Shown here piece after piece: positions 20,109 through 29,603 of a stretch of DNA of 64,000 nt (its first letter is position 1; the number at the start of each line of letters is the position of its first letter). The position numbers and the translations under genes were made by a program. Under the pieces are notes generated by a model. The model did not search any database. It saw only the letters and a program-made list of their open reading frames with translations, and was not told the origin of the DNA. Source of the DNA: Microvirga splendida (GTDB lineage: Bacteria; Pseudomonadota; Alphaproteobacteria; Rhizobiales; Beijerinckiaceae); NCBI RefSeq assembly GCF_016427565.1, contig NZ_JAELXT010000009.1, forward strand, positions 62,001-126,000, read 5' to 3'.

Positions 20109-21284
20109 TCAGTTCGTCGCCGTGCATTCCTTGGCATAAGCATCCGCGTAATCGTCGAACACCTTCTCGACGATCTCGGTCTGGAACTTTCCGTCCTGGC
20201 GCTTGCCGACCTTCACGAGGTAGAAGTCCTGAACGGGGAAGTTGTTCGCGCCGAACTTGAAGTCGCCGCGCAGGGACTTGAATTCCGCCTTCTTGAGGGC
20301 CGCGCGCACGGCCTCCTTGTCGTCGGTCTTGCCGCCCGTCGCCTTGAGAGCGCTGTCGATGAGGAGCGCTGCATCGTAGCCGTGCATGGCGTAGGAAGCC
20401 GGCACGGAGTTGTAGGCTGCAACGTAGTCCTGCACGAACTTCTTGTTCTGCGGCGTGTCGAGGTTCGGAGCCCAGTTGGAGCCGCCGAACATGCCGAGTG
20501 CCGCGTCCTGCTGCGCCGGCAGGGTCGATTCATCGACCGTGAAGGCGGAGAGGAACGGAATGCGGTCGGCGAGGCCCGCCGCACGGTACTGCTTGACGAG
20601 GTTCACGCCCATGCCGCCCGGCATGAAGGTGAAGATCGCATCCGGTTGCATCGAGGCGATCTTGGCCAGCTCCGACTGGAAGTCGAGGGTGTTGAGCGGA
20701 ACGTAGGATTCCTCGACGATCTCACCCTTATAGTGCCGCTTGAAGCCCGCGAGCGCATCCTTGCCGGCCTGGTAGTTCGGCGCCAGCAGATAAACCTTCT
20801 TGTAGCCGCGGTTCTCGGCGACCTTGCCCAGAACCTCGTGGTTCTGGTCGTTCTGGTAGGAGGTTGCGAAGAAATACGGATCGCAGCTCTTGCCGGCGAG
20901 GTTCGACGGGCCGGCATTGGGGCTGATGTAGAAGGTCTTCGAGTCGGTGATCGGCTTGTGCGTCGCGACGGCGACGTTGGAGAAGATCGGTCCGACGACG
21001 AAGTCGACTTTGTCGCGCTCGACGAGGCCTTTGGCCTTCTGCACTGCAACATCGGGCTTCAACTCGTCGTCGACGACGATCACTTCGACATCGCGCCCAC
21101 CGAGCTTGTTGCCCAGGTCCTTCAAGGCGAGCTGGAAGCCGTCCCGCGCATGCTGGCCCAGCACCGCTGACGGGCCCGAGAGGGTCAGCAGCAGGCCCAC
21201 CTTCACCTTCTCCTGCGCCATAGCGGGCACAGCGGCGATGCCGAAGGCGGCCGCGAGGCCAAGGGTTTTGACTGTCAGTTTCAT
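20109..21284 (-). CDS. livK: HAAT substrate-binding protein (LivK-like)
   Basis: A 391-residue periplasmic type I binding protein. The signal peptide ends at AMAQ near residue 23, followed by EKVKVGLLLTLSGPSAVLGQ, the usual start of this family. The ATG at 21284 follows GGGAG at good spacing. It is first in the operon and reads away from the 2-aminobenzoate-CoA ligase gene; the shared 374-base region carries the TTTTAAG palindrome. Proteins of this group bind branched-chain amino acids or aromatic acids; the divergent anthranilate genes favour an aromatic ligand, which the sequence alone cannot prove. Confidence 0.88.
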   Translation of the reverse strand: MKLTVKTLGLAAAFGIAAVPAMAQEKVKVGLLLTLSGPSAVLGQHARDGFQLALKDLGNKLGGRDVEVIVVDDELKPDVAVQKAKGLVERDKVDFVVGPIFSNVAVATHKPITDSKTFYISPNAGPSNLAGKSCDPYFFATSYQNDQNHEVLGKVAENRGYKKVYLLAPNYQAGKDALAGFKRHYKGEIVEESYVPLNTLDFQSELAKIASMQPDAIFTFMPGGMGVNLVKQYRAAGLADRIPFLSAFTVDESTLPAQQDAALGMFGGSNWAPNLDTPQNKKFVQDYVAAYNSVPASYAMHGYDAALLIDSALKATGGKTDDKEAVRAALKKAEFKSLRGDFKFGANNFPVQDFYLVKVGKRQDGKFQTEIVEKVFDDYADAYAKECTATN

Positions 21285-21658
21285 CGTGAACTCCCGAGTG
21301 GCTGTTCCCTGCGCACGTTTTCGTGCTGCGTGATTGTTCCCGGCGGGACGTGAGGCGCCTCGACGGAAGGGGCGGCGCTACTCTGCCGCAAAACACCTGT
21401 GCCGAACACTCCCTTTGTTGGAGCCCTCGACGGGCATCCCTGAAATGGGGATTGCCAAGGATTGTTTTAAGTTTAAAATAAATTTCGTCTTCTTCAAGTG
21501 GATTGTTTCGCATGGGAAGGCCGGTGGGATGGCAGCTGCGCGAGGAGCGGGACAAGGGTTGCTGAGGGGCCGTTTGGTCCCTGGTGCATCGTTGCCTAGT
21601 CTCTCCAGGTCCGCGCGGCATGGCTTTCCTGCTCCACAATGGAACGAAGGAGCGGACG
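21285..21658. promoter_or_regulatory. divergent control region livK / 2-aminobenzoate-CoA ligase
   Basis: This 374-base region has no credible gene. Toward the ligase, TTGCCA (21452-21457) and TAAAAT (21474-21479) with a 16-base spacer form a plausible sigma70 promoter. The TAAAAT lies inside the palindromic operator described separately. No clear promoter for livK was identified by eye. Confidence 0.5.
21461..21485. promoter_or_regulatory. MarR-type operator, copy 1
   Basis: The core TTTTAAGTTTAAAA (21465-21478) is a near-perfect palindrome, embedded in ATTG...TAAAT flanks. It matches copy 2 at 23353-23376 over about 23 bases with one difference in the core. It overlaps the proposed -10 element of the ligase promoter, the expected layout for repression. 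The MarR protein encoded in the same cluster is the obvious candidate ligand-responsive repressor. Confidence 0.7.
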
Positions 21659-23308
21659 ATGGCGGACACGGCGCATGTGGATACCTTCGCGAGAGACAAC
21701 CTTCCGCCCCGGGATCAATGGCCGGCGTTCATCTTCACCCGTCCCGAACTGCAATATCCCGAACGCCTGAACTGCGCCGCGGCATTCCTGGACCGTTGGG
21801 TCGAGGAGGGCAGGGGCGACCAGCCTTGCCTGATCAGCCCGGCCGAGACTCTCACTTATCGCGAGCTTCAGGAGCGGGTGAACCGCATCTGCAACGTGCT
21901 GGTTCAGCGGCTTGGTTTCGTGCCCGGAAACCGGGTCCTCCTTCGATCCGCCAACAACCCCATGATGGTGGCTGCCTATCTGGCGGTGCTGAAGGCAGGT
22001 GGTGTGGTCGTCGCCACCATGCCTCTGCTGCGTGCAAGGGAGATCGCCTATCCGCTGAACAAGGCCCGGATCACCATTGCTCTGTGCGATCATCGCTTGT
22101 CCGAGGAGATGGAGCGCGCCAAGGCCATGGCGCCGGATCTGCAGCACGTGGTGTATTGGGGCTCGGGCAAGTCGGACAGCCTCGAGGCGCTGATTGCGGA
22201 AGCTTCATCCGAGTTCGAGGCCGTCGACACGGCAGCGGACGATGTGTGCCTGATCGGCTTCACCTCCGGCACGACCGGCGAGCCGAAGGGCACCATGCAT
22301 TTTCATTGCGACATGCTGGCGATCTGCGATGCCTACTCCCGCAACGTGCTGCGGCCCGAGTCGAGCGACCGCTTCATCGGCTCGCCGCCGCTCGCCTTCA
22401 CGTTCGGTCTCGGCGGCATCGTGCTGTTTCCGATGCGGGTCGGCGCCTCGACCGTGCTGCTGGAGAAGGCCGGCCCTGACGATCTTCTGCCGGCGATCAT
22501 GCAGTACAGGGCCACGATCTGCTTCACGGCGCCGACCGCCTATCGCGCCATGCTGTCGAAGCTGGAGGGCTACGACATCTCGTCCTTGCGCAAATGCGTC
22601 TCCGCTGGCGAACCCCTGCCGAAGGGCACCTTCGAGGCCTGGAGGGATGCAACGACCATCCGGCTGATGGATGGGATCGGCGCGACGGAGATGCTGCACA
22701 TCTTCATCGCTGCCAGGGAGGAGGAGATCCGCCCCGGTGCGACCGGCAAGCCCGTTCCCGGATACGAGGCGAAGGTCATCGACGAAGAAGGCCGCGACCT
22801 GCCGCCCGGCAGCGTCGGCCGTCTGGCCGTCCGCGGGCCGACCGGATGTCGCTATCTCGCCGACGAGCGGCAGGGCAAATACGTTCAGGACGGCTGGAAC
22901 GTCACCGGCGACACCTATCTCATGGATGAGGACGGCTATTACTGGTACCAGGCGCGCTCCGACGACATGATCATCTCCGCGGGCTACAACATCGCGGGAC
23001 CCGAGGTCGAGGCGGCGCTCCTCACCCATCCGGCTGTGGCCGAATGCGGCGTCGTCGGGGCACCGGACGATGGCCGTGGCACGGTGGTCAAGGCTTACGT
23101 GGTTCTTCGTCCGGACCATGTCCCAAGCGCCGAGCTGACGAAGGCGCTGCAGGACCACGTGAAGCAGGAAATCGCCCCGTATAAATATCCGCGCCTGATC
23201 GAGTTCGTGGAGGCGTTGCCCCGGACCCAGACCGGCAAGCTCCAGCGTTTCGAATTGCGCCGCATTGCCCAGGATGCACCGAATCCGCAGGAGGCGATGA
23301 GTGCATGA
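21659..23308 (+). CDS. abmG: 2-aminobenzoate-CoA ligase (benzoate-CoA ligase family)
   Basis: A 549-residue AMP-forming acyl-CoA synthetase, activating anthranilate with ATP and CoA in the cytoplasm. The motifs GFTSGTTGEPKGTMHFH (AMP-binding), the A5-like GIGATEMLHIF and RSDDMIISAGYNI are visible, with the C-terminal Lys in PRTQTGKLQRF. The residue pattern, and the fused monooxygenase/reductase next door, favour 2-aminobenzoate over benzoate. The ATG at 21659 follows AAGGAG with six bases of spacing; the longer frame from 21584 is not needed. First gene of the plus-strand catabolic cluster. Confidence 0.85.
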   Translation: MADTAHVDTFARDNLPPRDQWPAFIFTRPELQYPERLNCAAAFLDRWVEEGRGDQPCLISPAETLTYRELQERVNRICNVLVQRLGFVPGNRVLLRSANNPMMVAAYLAVLKAGGVVVATMPLLRAREIAYPLNKARITIALCDHRLSEEMERAKAMAPDLQHVVYWGSGKSDSLEALIAEASSEFEAVDTAADDVCLIGFTSGTTGEPKGTMHFHCDMLAICDAYSRNVLRPESSDRFIGSPPLAFTFGLGGIVLFPMRVGASTVLLEKAGPDDLLPAIMQYRATICFTAPTAYRAMLSKLEGYDISSLRKCVSAGEPLPKGTFEAWRDATTIRLMDGIGATEMLHIFIAAREEEIRPGATGKPVPGYEAKVIDEEGRDLPPGSVGRLAVRGPTGCRYLADERQGKYVQDGWNVTGDTYLMDEDGYYWYQARSDDMIISAGYNIAGPEVEAALLTHPAVAECGVVGAPDDGRGTVVKAYVVLRPDHVPSAELTKALQDHVKQEIAPYKYPRLIEFVEALPRTQTGKLQRFELRRIAQDAPNPQEAMSA

Positions 23309-23352
23309 CGACGAGGTCGGAAGCTTGGCGACCGGCTTTCAGGTTGCTCGCC

Positions 23353-23376
23353 AATTGTTTTAAGCTTAAAATAAAT
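23353..23376. promoter_or_regulatory. MarR-type operator, copy 2, over an internal promoter
   Basis: TTTTAAGCTTAAAA (23358-23371) is a perfect 14-base palindrome with the same ATTG and TAAAT flanks as copy 1. TTGCTC (23344-23349) and TAAAAT (23367-23372) give a 17-base-spaced promoter overlapping the palindrome. It would let the six downstream genes be transcribed separately from the ligase gene under the same control. Confidence 0.72.
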
Positions 23377-23397
23377 CCGCAACTCGGATAGAACCCC

Positions 23398-25752
23398 ATG
23401 AAGACGGCGATCATCGGCGGCGGCCCTGCGGGGCTCTATTTCGCAATTCTGCTGAAGAAGCTCAGGCCGGAGGCCGACATCACGGTCTATGAGCGCAACC
23501 GGGCCGACGAGACGTTCGGCTTCGGGGTCGTTTTCTCCGATGCGACCCTCGACAATTTCGAGAAGTACGACCTGCCGAGCTATCAGCGGATCGTCCGCGA
23601 GTTCGCCTATTGGGACGACATCGCCATCCATTTCCGGGGAACCGAGCACCGGATCGGGGGCAACGGCTTCTGCGGATGTTCGCGCCGCACGCTGCTCCTG
23701 ATCCTGCAGGACCGGGCGGAGGAACTCGGCGTCACCCTGCGCTACGAAGCGGATGTCGATGACGAGAGCCTGTTCGCCGATGCGGACCTCGTCGTAGTGG
23801 CCGACGGCATCAACAGCCGTTTCCGGGAGCGCTACGCGGATCACTTCCAGCCCGAAGTCGACCTGAGGCCCAACAAGTTCACCTGGATGGGTTCGACCAA
23901 ACCGCTCGATGCCTTCACCTTCATCTTCCAGGAGACCGAGTGGGGGCCCTTCATCGCCCATGCCTATCAGTATGAGGCGAACCGCTCGACCTGGGTGTTC
24001 GAGACGGATCCCGAGACCTTCGAGCGGGCCGGGCTGAAGGACAAGAGCGAGGCGGAGTCCGCCGCCCTCATGGAGCAGATCTTCGGCTGGTTCCTCGGCG
24101 GGCACCGCATCCTCACCAATCGTTCGATCTGGCGCAACTTCCCGATGATCCGCAACAAGCGCTGGGTCATGGGCAACAAGGTGCTGCTCGGCGACGCCAA
24201 GGCCTCGGCGCATTTCTCCATCGGTTCGGGCACCAAGCTCGCCATGGAGGATGCCATCGCCCTCTATGAAGCCCTTCGCCGCGATCCCAGCGTCGAGGGT
24301 GCCTTGGCGCTCTATGAGACGGGACGGCGCGAGGAAGTCGAGAAAACCCAGCATGCAGCCGACGTGTCGCTGGTCTGGTTCGAGCATGTAGCCCGCTTCT
24401 GGGATTTCGATCCGGTGCAGTTCGCCTTCGGCGTCATGACCCGCGCCAAGGCGATCACCTATGACAACCTGCGCCTGCGGGCGCCCGATTTCGTCGCGGC
24501 CGTTGATCGGACCTTTGCGAGACAGGTCCGTCGGCAGGGCTTCGACGTTGCGGTCGAGAGCCCCACGGTTCCCATGTTCCAGCCGTTCCGGCTGCGGGAG
24601 ATGAATGTCGCCAACCGGGTGGTGGTGTCGCCGATGGATATGTATTCGGCGAAGGACGGCGTGCCGAACGACTTCCATCTCGTCCACTACGGCTCCCGCG
24701 CCACGGGCGGCGCGGGCCTCGTATTCACGGAGATGACGTGCGTCTCGCCGGAGTCGCGCATCACGCTCGGCTGCACCGGCTTGTGGAACGACGAGCAGGA
24801 GGCCGCCTGGAAACGCATCGTCGATTTCGTTCACGCGAATTCGGCGTCGAAGATCTGCCTGCAGCTCGGGCATGCAGGCCGCAAGGGCGCCACCAAGCTC
24901 ATGTGGGAGGGCATCGACCGGCCCCTGGAGGAGGGCGCCTGGGACATCTGCTCCGCATCGCCCATTCCCTACTTCCCGGACAGTCAGGTGCCGCGCGAGG
25001 TGACGCGGGCGGAACTCGACGCCATCAAGGCGCAGTTCGTCGAGGCTGCCATTCGGGGCGAGCGCGCCGGATTCGACATGCTCGAACTCCACTGCGCTCA
25101 CGGATACCTGCTGGCGAGCTTCATCTCGCCGCTTACGAACCGGCGCACGGACGAGTATGGCGGCTCGCTCGAGAACAGATTGCGCTATCCGCTGGAGGTG
25201 TTCGACGCCATGCGCGAGGTCTGGCCATCGCACAAGCCCATGTCGGTGCGTATATCCGCCACCGACTGGGCCGAGGGCGGTGTCACGGGCGAGGACGCGG
25301 TCGAGGTCGCCCGTGCCTTTGCCGAGCATGGGGTCGATCTCGTCGATGTCTCGACCGGACAGACCGTGCGCGAGGCACGGCCGATTTACGGGCGCATGTT
25401 CCAGACGCCGTTCTCCGATCAGGTGCGCAACGAGGCGCGTGTCGCCACCCTGTGCGTCGGCAACATCACGACGGCCGATCAGATGAACACGATCCTCGCC
25501 GCAGGCCGCGCCGATCTGGTTGCTCTCGGCCGGCCGCACCTCGTCGACCCGTTCTTCACCCTGAAGGCTGCGGCCTGGTATGGAGCCGCCGACATCCATT
25601 GCCCGCCGCAGTACTACGCCGGACGGGATCAGATCTTCCGCAACTCCGTGCGTGATCGGCAGGACCTGGAGGATCTGAAGATCAAGGCCAAGCCGAAGAC
25701 CCGAGCCGAGTCGAAGATGGAGGCCGGTGAGAAGCCTCTCGCGGCGGAATGA
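23398..25752 (+). CDS. abmA: 2-aminobenzoyl-CoA monooxygenase/reductase (salicylyl-CoA 5-hydroxylase/oxidoreductase type fusion)
   Basis: A 784-residue flavoprotein fusion. Residues 1 to about 375 are a class A FAD monooxygenase ([15 protein letters not shown] dinucleotide motif, [23 protein letters not shown]). Residues from about 392 to the end are an old-yellow-enzyme reductase ([32 protein letters not shown]). This two-domain layout matches the ACMR enzyme of Azoarcus, which hydroxylates and then reduces 2-aminobenzoyl-CoA to a non-aromatic 2-amino-5-oxocyclohexenyl CoA ester. Its stop precedes the next start by one base, so the following genes are coupled to it. Confidence 0.87.
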   Translation: MKTAIIGGGPAGLYFAILLKKLRPEADITVYERNRADETFGFGVVFSDATLDNFEKYDLPSYQRIVREFAYWDDIAIHFRGTEHRIGGNGFCGCSRRTLLLILQDRAEELGVTLRYEADVDDESLFADADLVVVADGINSRFRERYADHFQPEVDLRPNKFTWMGSTKPLDAFTFIFQETEWGPFIAHAYQYEANRSTWVFETDPETFERAGLKDKSEAESAALMEQIFGWFLGGHRILTNRSIWRNFPMIRNKRWVMGNKVLLGDAKASAHFSIGSGTKLAMEDAIALYEALRRDPSVEGALALYETGRREEVEKTQHAADVSLVWFEHVARFWDFDPVQFAFGVMTRAKAITYDNLRLRAPDFVAAVDRTFARQVRRQGFDVAVESPTVPMFQPFRLREMNVANRVVVSPMDMYSAKDGVPNDFHLVHYGSRATGGAGLVFTEMTCVSPESRITLGCTGLWNDEQEAAWKRIVDFVHANSASKICLQLGHAGRKGATKLMWEGIDRPLEEGAWDICSASPIPYFPDSQVPREVTRAELDAIKAQFVEAAIRGERAGFDMLELHCAHGYLLASFISPLTNRRTDEYGGSLENRLRYPLEVFDAMREVWPSHKPMSVRISATDWAEGGVTGEDAVEVARAFAEHGVDLVDVSTGQTVREARPIYGRMFQTPFSDQVRNEARVATLCVGNITTADQMNTILAAGRADLVALGRPHLVDPFFTLKAAAWYGAADIHCPPQYYAGRDQIFRNSVRDRQDLEDLKIKAKPKTRAESKMEAGEKPLAAE

Positions 25753-25753
25753 G

Positions 25754-26521
25754 ATGACCATGACAACTCTCAAAGGCCGGCATGCACTGGTCACGGGCGG
25801 CGGCCGCGGGATCGGCCGAGCGATCGCATCGTCCCTCGTCAGGGCAGGAGCGACCGTGACCATCGTCGGGCGCAGCCCCGGAACGCTCGATCAAGCCATC
25901 ATGCAGGGCGATGCCCATGCCGCCGCCGTGGCGGACGTTTCCGACCCGCAGCGGGTTCAGGCCGCCGTGCAGGAAACCGTCTCACGCTACGGTCCAATCG
26001 ATCTTATGATCGCCAATGCCGGCGGCGCAGTTTCTGCGCCCTTCCTGAAATCGGGTCCGGATGTTTTTCGGCAGATGCTGGACGTGAACCTGCTTGGCGT
26101 TACGAACGTCACTCAGGCGGTGCTGGGCTCCATGACCGAGCGAGGCTTTGGGCGCATCGTCGCCGTGGCCTCGACGGCAGGCCTGAAAGGCTATCCCTAT
26201 GTGAGCGCCTATTGTGCCGCCAAGCACGCGGTCGTCGGCTTCGTTCGCGCGCTGGCGCTCGAGACCGCCAGAACCGGCGTGACCGTGAACGCCGTCTGTC
26301 CGGGTTTTACGGATACGGATCTCGTGGCAGAGAGCCTCGAGAAGATCATGGCGAAGACCGGCAGGACCCGTGACGAAGCGCTGGGCGAACTCGTGAAGCA
26401 CAACCCGCAGGGCCGATTGATCGACCCCGCGGAAGTGGCGGCTGCGGTGCTCTGGCTCTGCAGCGAGGAGGCGCGGTCCGTCACGGGGCAGGCCATTGTG
26501 GTGGCCGGAGGGGAAATCTGA
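25754..26521 (+). CDS. SDR family dehydrogenase (3-hydroxyacyl-CoA dehydrogenase-like)
   Basis: A 255-residue short-chain dehydrogenase with TGGGRGIG (cofactor binding), NAGG, and the catalytic Tyr and Lys in AYCAAKHAV. The C-terminus ends SVTGQAIVVAGGEI, as in 3-oxoacyl-ACP/3-hydroxyacyl-CoA members. In this cluster it probably oxidises a hydroxyl intermediate after ring opening of the anthranilate-derived CoA ester. The start at 25754 is one base after the previous stop; an ATG six bases later is also possible. Confidence 0.83.
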   Translation: MTMTTLKGRHALVTGGGRGIGRAIASSLVRAGATVTIVGRSPGTLDQAIMQGDAHAAAVADVSDPQRVQAAVQETVSRYGPIDLMIANAGGAVSAPFLKSGPDVFRQMLDVNLLGVTNVTQAVLGSMTERGFGRIVAVASTAGLKGYPYVSAYCAAKHAVVGFVRALALETARTGVTVNAVCPGFTDTDLVAESLEKIMAKTGRTRDEALGELVKHNPQGRLIDPAEVAAAVLWLCSEEARSVTGQAIVVAGGEI

Positions 26522-26522
26522 G

Positions 26523-27032
26523 ATGGACGATCAGGCAATTCCGCTCGACGCCGAAACCAAGGCCGTCGAGATGCCGGAGGATCACCGGGAGGAGCTGCGC
26601 CTCTGGCTGCGCCTTCTCACCTGCACCACGCTCATCGAAGGCGAGGTGCGCGGCCGCCTGCGCGAGCGGTTCGACGTCACGCTGCCGCGTTTCGACCTGA
26701 TGGCGCAACTCGACAAGGCGCCGAGCGGGATGACCCTGTCCGATCTTTCGAAGCGCATGATGGTCTCGAACGGAAATCTGACGGGTCTTGTCGACCGGCT
26801 CGTTGCCTCCGGCCACATCATACGCTCTGCGTCTCCAACGGATCGCAGATCATCGGTGATCAGCCTGACGGAGAGCGGCCGTGCCGAGTTTCGCACCATG
26901 GCGGCCGAGCATGAGCACTGGATTGCCGAGCTGTTCGGAGATCTGACGGAGAAGGATCGGAGCGAACTCATGCGGCTTCTCGGAAAAACCAAGCTGTCGG
27001 CACGGCGCGCGATTCAAGGAGAAAGCCAGTGA
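26523..27032 (+). CDS. MarR family transcriptional regulator of the anthranilate cluster
   Basis: A 169-residue winged-helix protein. The recognition region is [29 protein letters not shown], followed by the wing [16 protein letters not shown]. MarR proteins in CoA-dependent aromatic pathways commonly sense the aryl-CoA product and release DNA. It is embedded in the operon it is likely to regulate, and two palindromes of the right size occur at 21461 and 23353. The ribosome site GGAGGGG lies within the end of the SDR gene. Confidence 0.87.
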   Translation: MDDQAIPLDAETKAVEMPEDHREELRLWLRLLTCTTLIEGEVRGRLRERFDVTLPRFDLMAQLDKAPSGMTLSDLSKRMMVSNGNLTGLVDRLVASGHIIRSASPTDRRSSVISLTESGRAEFRTMAAEHEHWIAELFGDLTEKDRSELMRLLGKTKLSARRAIQGESQ

Positions 27033-27865
27033 TGCAGGTTGCCAATTCCGTGACCCTGCCGCTCAGAACATTTGAGCCGCGCCATTTTCGTCTCACTGTC
27101 GACGGACCCGTTGCGACGGTCACGCTCAACCGCCCGGAGAAGAAGAACCCGCTCACCTTCGAGAGCTATCGTGAGCTGACGGATTTCTTCCATGCCTGTG
27201 CAAGGGACGAGGAGGTCAAAGCCATCGTCGTGACCGGCGCGGGCGGAAACTTCTCGTCCGGTGGCGATGTCTTCGAGATCATCGGCCCGCTGGTCGAGAT
27301 GGACACGAAGGGCCTCACCGCCTTCACGCGAATGACCGGCGAACTGGTGAAGGCCATGCGGGCTGCGCCTCAACCGATCATTGCGGCCGTCGAGGGCATC
27401 TGCGCCGGCGCGGGCGCCATCGTCGCAATGGCCTCCGATATCCGTCTCGCGGCGCCGGGCGCAAAGGTGGCGTTCCTGTTCAACAAGGTCGGCCTCGCCG
27501 GCTGCGACATGGGTGCCTGTGCGATCCTGCCTCGCATCATCGGGCAGGGCCGGGCCTCGGAACTGCTTTACACCGGCCGCTTCATGAGCGCGGAGGAGGG
27601 CGAGCGGTGGGGCTTCTTCAGTCGTGTTGTCGATGCCGGTGAACTCCTGGGCGCAGCCAGCGAACTGGCACGGACGATCGGCACGGGACCGACCTATGCC
27701 AACACCATGACCAAGCGCATGCTCGCCATGGAATGGGCCATGTCGGTGGAAGAGGCTATCGAGGCCGAGGCCGTGGCGCAGGCCCTGTGCATGACCACGG
27801 AGGATTTCGCCCGCGCCTATCGCGCTTTCGCCGCGAAGGAAAAGCCGGTCTTCAAGGGAGATTGA
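27032..27865 (+). CDS. enoyl-CoA hydratase/isomerase family protein
   Basis: A 277-residue crotonase-fold protein. The oxyanion-hole segments [12 protein letters not shown] and [13 protein letters not shown] are present, and [18 protein letters not shown] follows. Members add water to enoyl-CoA or cleave rings; here it likely acts on the dearomatised anthranilate intermediate. The ATG at 27032 overlaps the marR stop; a GTG three bases earlier with the better-spaced AAGGAG is an alternative start. Confidence 0.85.
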   Translation: MQVANSVTLPLRTFEPRHFRLTVDGPVATVTLNRPEKKNPLTFESYRELTDFFHACARDEEVKAIVVTGAGGNFSSGGDVFEIIGPLVEMDTKGLTAFTRMTGELVKAMRAAPQPIIAAVEGICAGAGAIVAMASDIRLAAPGAKVAFLFNKVGLAGCDMGACAILPRIIGQGRASELLYTGRFMSAEEGERWGFFSRVVDAGELLGAASELARTIGTGPTYANTMTKRMLAMEWAMSVEEAIEAEAVAQALCMTTEDFARAYRAFAAKEKPVFKGD

Positions 27866-27866
27866 C

Positions 27867-29051
27867 GTGACCGACACGAGCTTTCTCTCCTGGCCTTTCT
27901 TCGAGGCCCATCACCGGCAGTTCGCCCAAACTCTGCGCGACTGGGCTGCACGGGAAGTCCGCTCCGTTGTGGATCATCATGACGTAGACGCATCCTGCCG
28001 CGATCTCGTACGCCGCCTCGGCGAAGCCGGATGGCTCAGGGCCGTTGTGCCGCAGACCTATGGCGGCCTGTCCCCGACCTTCGATGTCCGGACCCTGTGC
28101 CTCGCCCGCGAGACACTCGCCTACCAGGATGGCCTGGCGGATTTTGCCTTCGCCATGCAGGGGCTCGGCACGGGTCCGATCACCCTGTTCGGCTCCGAGG
28201 CCTTGAAGGAACGATACCTGCCGCCGGTTGCCCGCGGCGAAGCCATCGCAGCCTTCGCGCTCTCGGAACCGGAGGCCGGTTCGGATGTGGCCGCCATGAG
28301 CACGACGGCTGTGCCGGACGGACCGGATCATGTGCGCCTCGACGGCGTCAAAACCTGGATATCGAATGGCGGGATTGCAGACCACTATGTGGTGTTCGCG
28401 CGCTCCGGGGAGGCTCCGGGCGCGAAGGGCCTGTCTGCCTATGTGGTTGAGGCGCAGACGCCAGGCCTGACGATCGAGAACCGGATCGACGTCATCGCGC
28501 CTCATCCTCTCGCGACCCTCCGGTTCGAGGGATGCCGGGTGCCGCTCTCGCAGCGGGTGGGCGGACCGGGCGAGGGCTTCAAGGTGGCCATGGCCACCCT
28601 CGACGTCTTCCGTTCGACCGTTGGAGCCGCGGCCCTCGGGCTGGCCCGCCGCGCCCTGGACGAGGCGCTGCGGCATGCATCGTCCCGCAATCTGTTCGGA
28701 GCGCCCCTGGGCGATCTGCAGTTGACCCAGGCGGCCCTGGCCGACATGGCGACCGGCGTCGACAGTGCTGCGCTCCTCGTGTACCGCGCAGCCTGGACCA
28801 AGGACCAGGGTGCCGAGCGCGTCACCCGTGAGGCCGCCATGGCGAAGATGCATGCCACGGAAGAGGCGCAGCGCGTGATCGACAAAGCCGTGCAGATCTT
28901 CGGCGGTCTCGGCGTGACCAAGGGTGTGAAGGTCGAGGAACTGTATCGTGAGATCAGAGCTTTGCGGATCTACGAGGGGGCGACGGAAGTGCAGAAGATC
29001 GTGATTGCGCGGGAGCTCCTGAAGATGCACGCACAACGATCCAACTTTTGA
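27867..29051 (+). CDS. acyl-CoA dehydrogenase
   Basis: A 394-residue FAD enzyme. [14 protein letters not shown] and [18 protein letters not shown] are the FAD and substrate signatures. The base Glu is expected in [12 protein letters not shown] near the C-terminus. It starts with GTG at 27867 behind AAGGGAG. It would desaturate the CoA ester formed after ring reduction or opening, passing electrons to ETF. Confidence 0.87.
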   Translation: MTDTSFLSWPFFEAHHRQFAQTLRDWAAREVRSVVDHHDVDASCRDLVRRLGEAGWLRAVVPQTYGGLSPTFDVRTLCLARETLAYQDGLADFAFAMQGLGTGPITLFGSEALKERYLPPVARGEAIAAFALSEPEAGSDVAAMSTTAVPDGPDHVRLDGVKTWISNGGIADHYVVFARSGEAPGAKGLSAYVVEAQTPGLTIENRIDVIAPHPLATLRFEGCRVPLSQRVGGPGEGFKVAMATLDVFRSTVGAAALGLARRALDEALRHASSRNLFGAPLGDLQLTQAALADMATGVDSAALLVYRAAWTKDQGAERVTREAAMAKMHATEEAQRVIDKAVQIFGGLGVTKGVKVEELYREIRALRIYEGATEVQKIVIARELLKMHAQRSNF

Positions 29052-29065
29052 GAGGGAGGATGCCG

Positions 29066-29515
29066 ATGACAGCTGCTGTTGGGGGGGCTCCCTTGTCCGT
29101 TGCCGACGATGGTCCCGAAGTTCTCAACCCGAAGCACTGGCCCACACCGAAGGGCTATGCCAACGGCATGATGGCCGAGGGCAGCCTTGTGGTCACCGGT
29201 GGCATCGTCGGCTGGGACGAGAACGGAGTTTTCGCCGACGGTTTCGTCGCGCAGGCTCGCCAGATTTTTGAAAACATCCGCGCCATCCTGGCCGAGGGAG
29301 GCGCCGAGCCCCGGCACCTGGTGCGGCTGACCTGGTATGTGGTCGACATCGAGGAGTATCTTGCCAATCTGCGCGAGCTCGGCCGCGCTTATCGAGACGT
29401 GTTCGGCACCCATTATCCGGCCATGGCGCTCGTCCAAGTCGTGAGGCTCGTGGAGAAGGCCGCCCGGATCGAAGTCGAGGCGACCGCCGTCGTTCCCCGG
29501 CGGGCAACCACCTGA
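29066..29515 (+). CDS. Rid family protein (YjgF/YER057c/UK114), atypical
   Basis: A 149-residue chorismate-mutase-like protein. The family blocks GSLVVTGGIVGWDENG and the C-terminal VRLVEKAARIEVEATAVV are clear. In canonical RidA an Arg in PARS binds the substrate carboxylate and is required for enamine or imine hydrolysis; here the position reads PAMALV with Met120. The protein is therefore a Rid subgroup without that Arg. It is the last gene of the cluster, where the monooxygenase product is an enamine, so a role in deamination is attractive but not shown. Start at 29066 has GGAGG at ideal spacing. Confidence 0.8.
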   Translation: MTAAVGGAPLSVADDGPEVLNPKHWPTPKGYANGMMAEGSLVVTGGIVGWDENGVFADGFVAQARQIFENIRAILAEGGAEPRHLVRLTWYVVDIEEYLANLRELGRAYRDVFGTHYPAMALVQVVRLVEKAARIEVEATAVVPRRATT

Positions 29516-29603
29516 CCGCCTTGGCCTTCCAGGCCGTCGGTTGGAAGGTCCTGCCTGATGGACTAGGATGGCGGGCCCTGGATCCCATGACCGGGAAGGC
29601 CTC

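Noticed and set aside
23095..25863. A 922-codon open frame on the minus strand across the ligase, monooxygenase and SDR genes
   Set aside because: It is antisense to three genes with clear motifs; high third-position GC keeps the opposite frame open, and its translation has no domain signature.
29525..29548. CCTTCCA/TGGAAGG hairpin after the Rid gene as a terminator
   Set aside because: Seven-base stem, ten-base loop and no U-run; possible but not supported.
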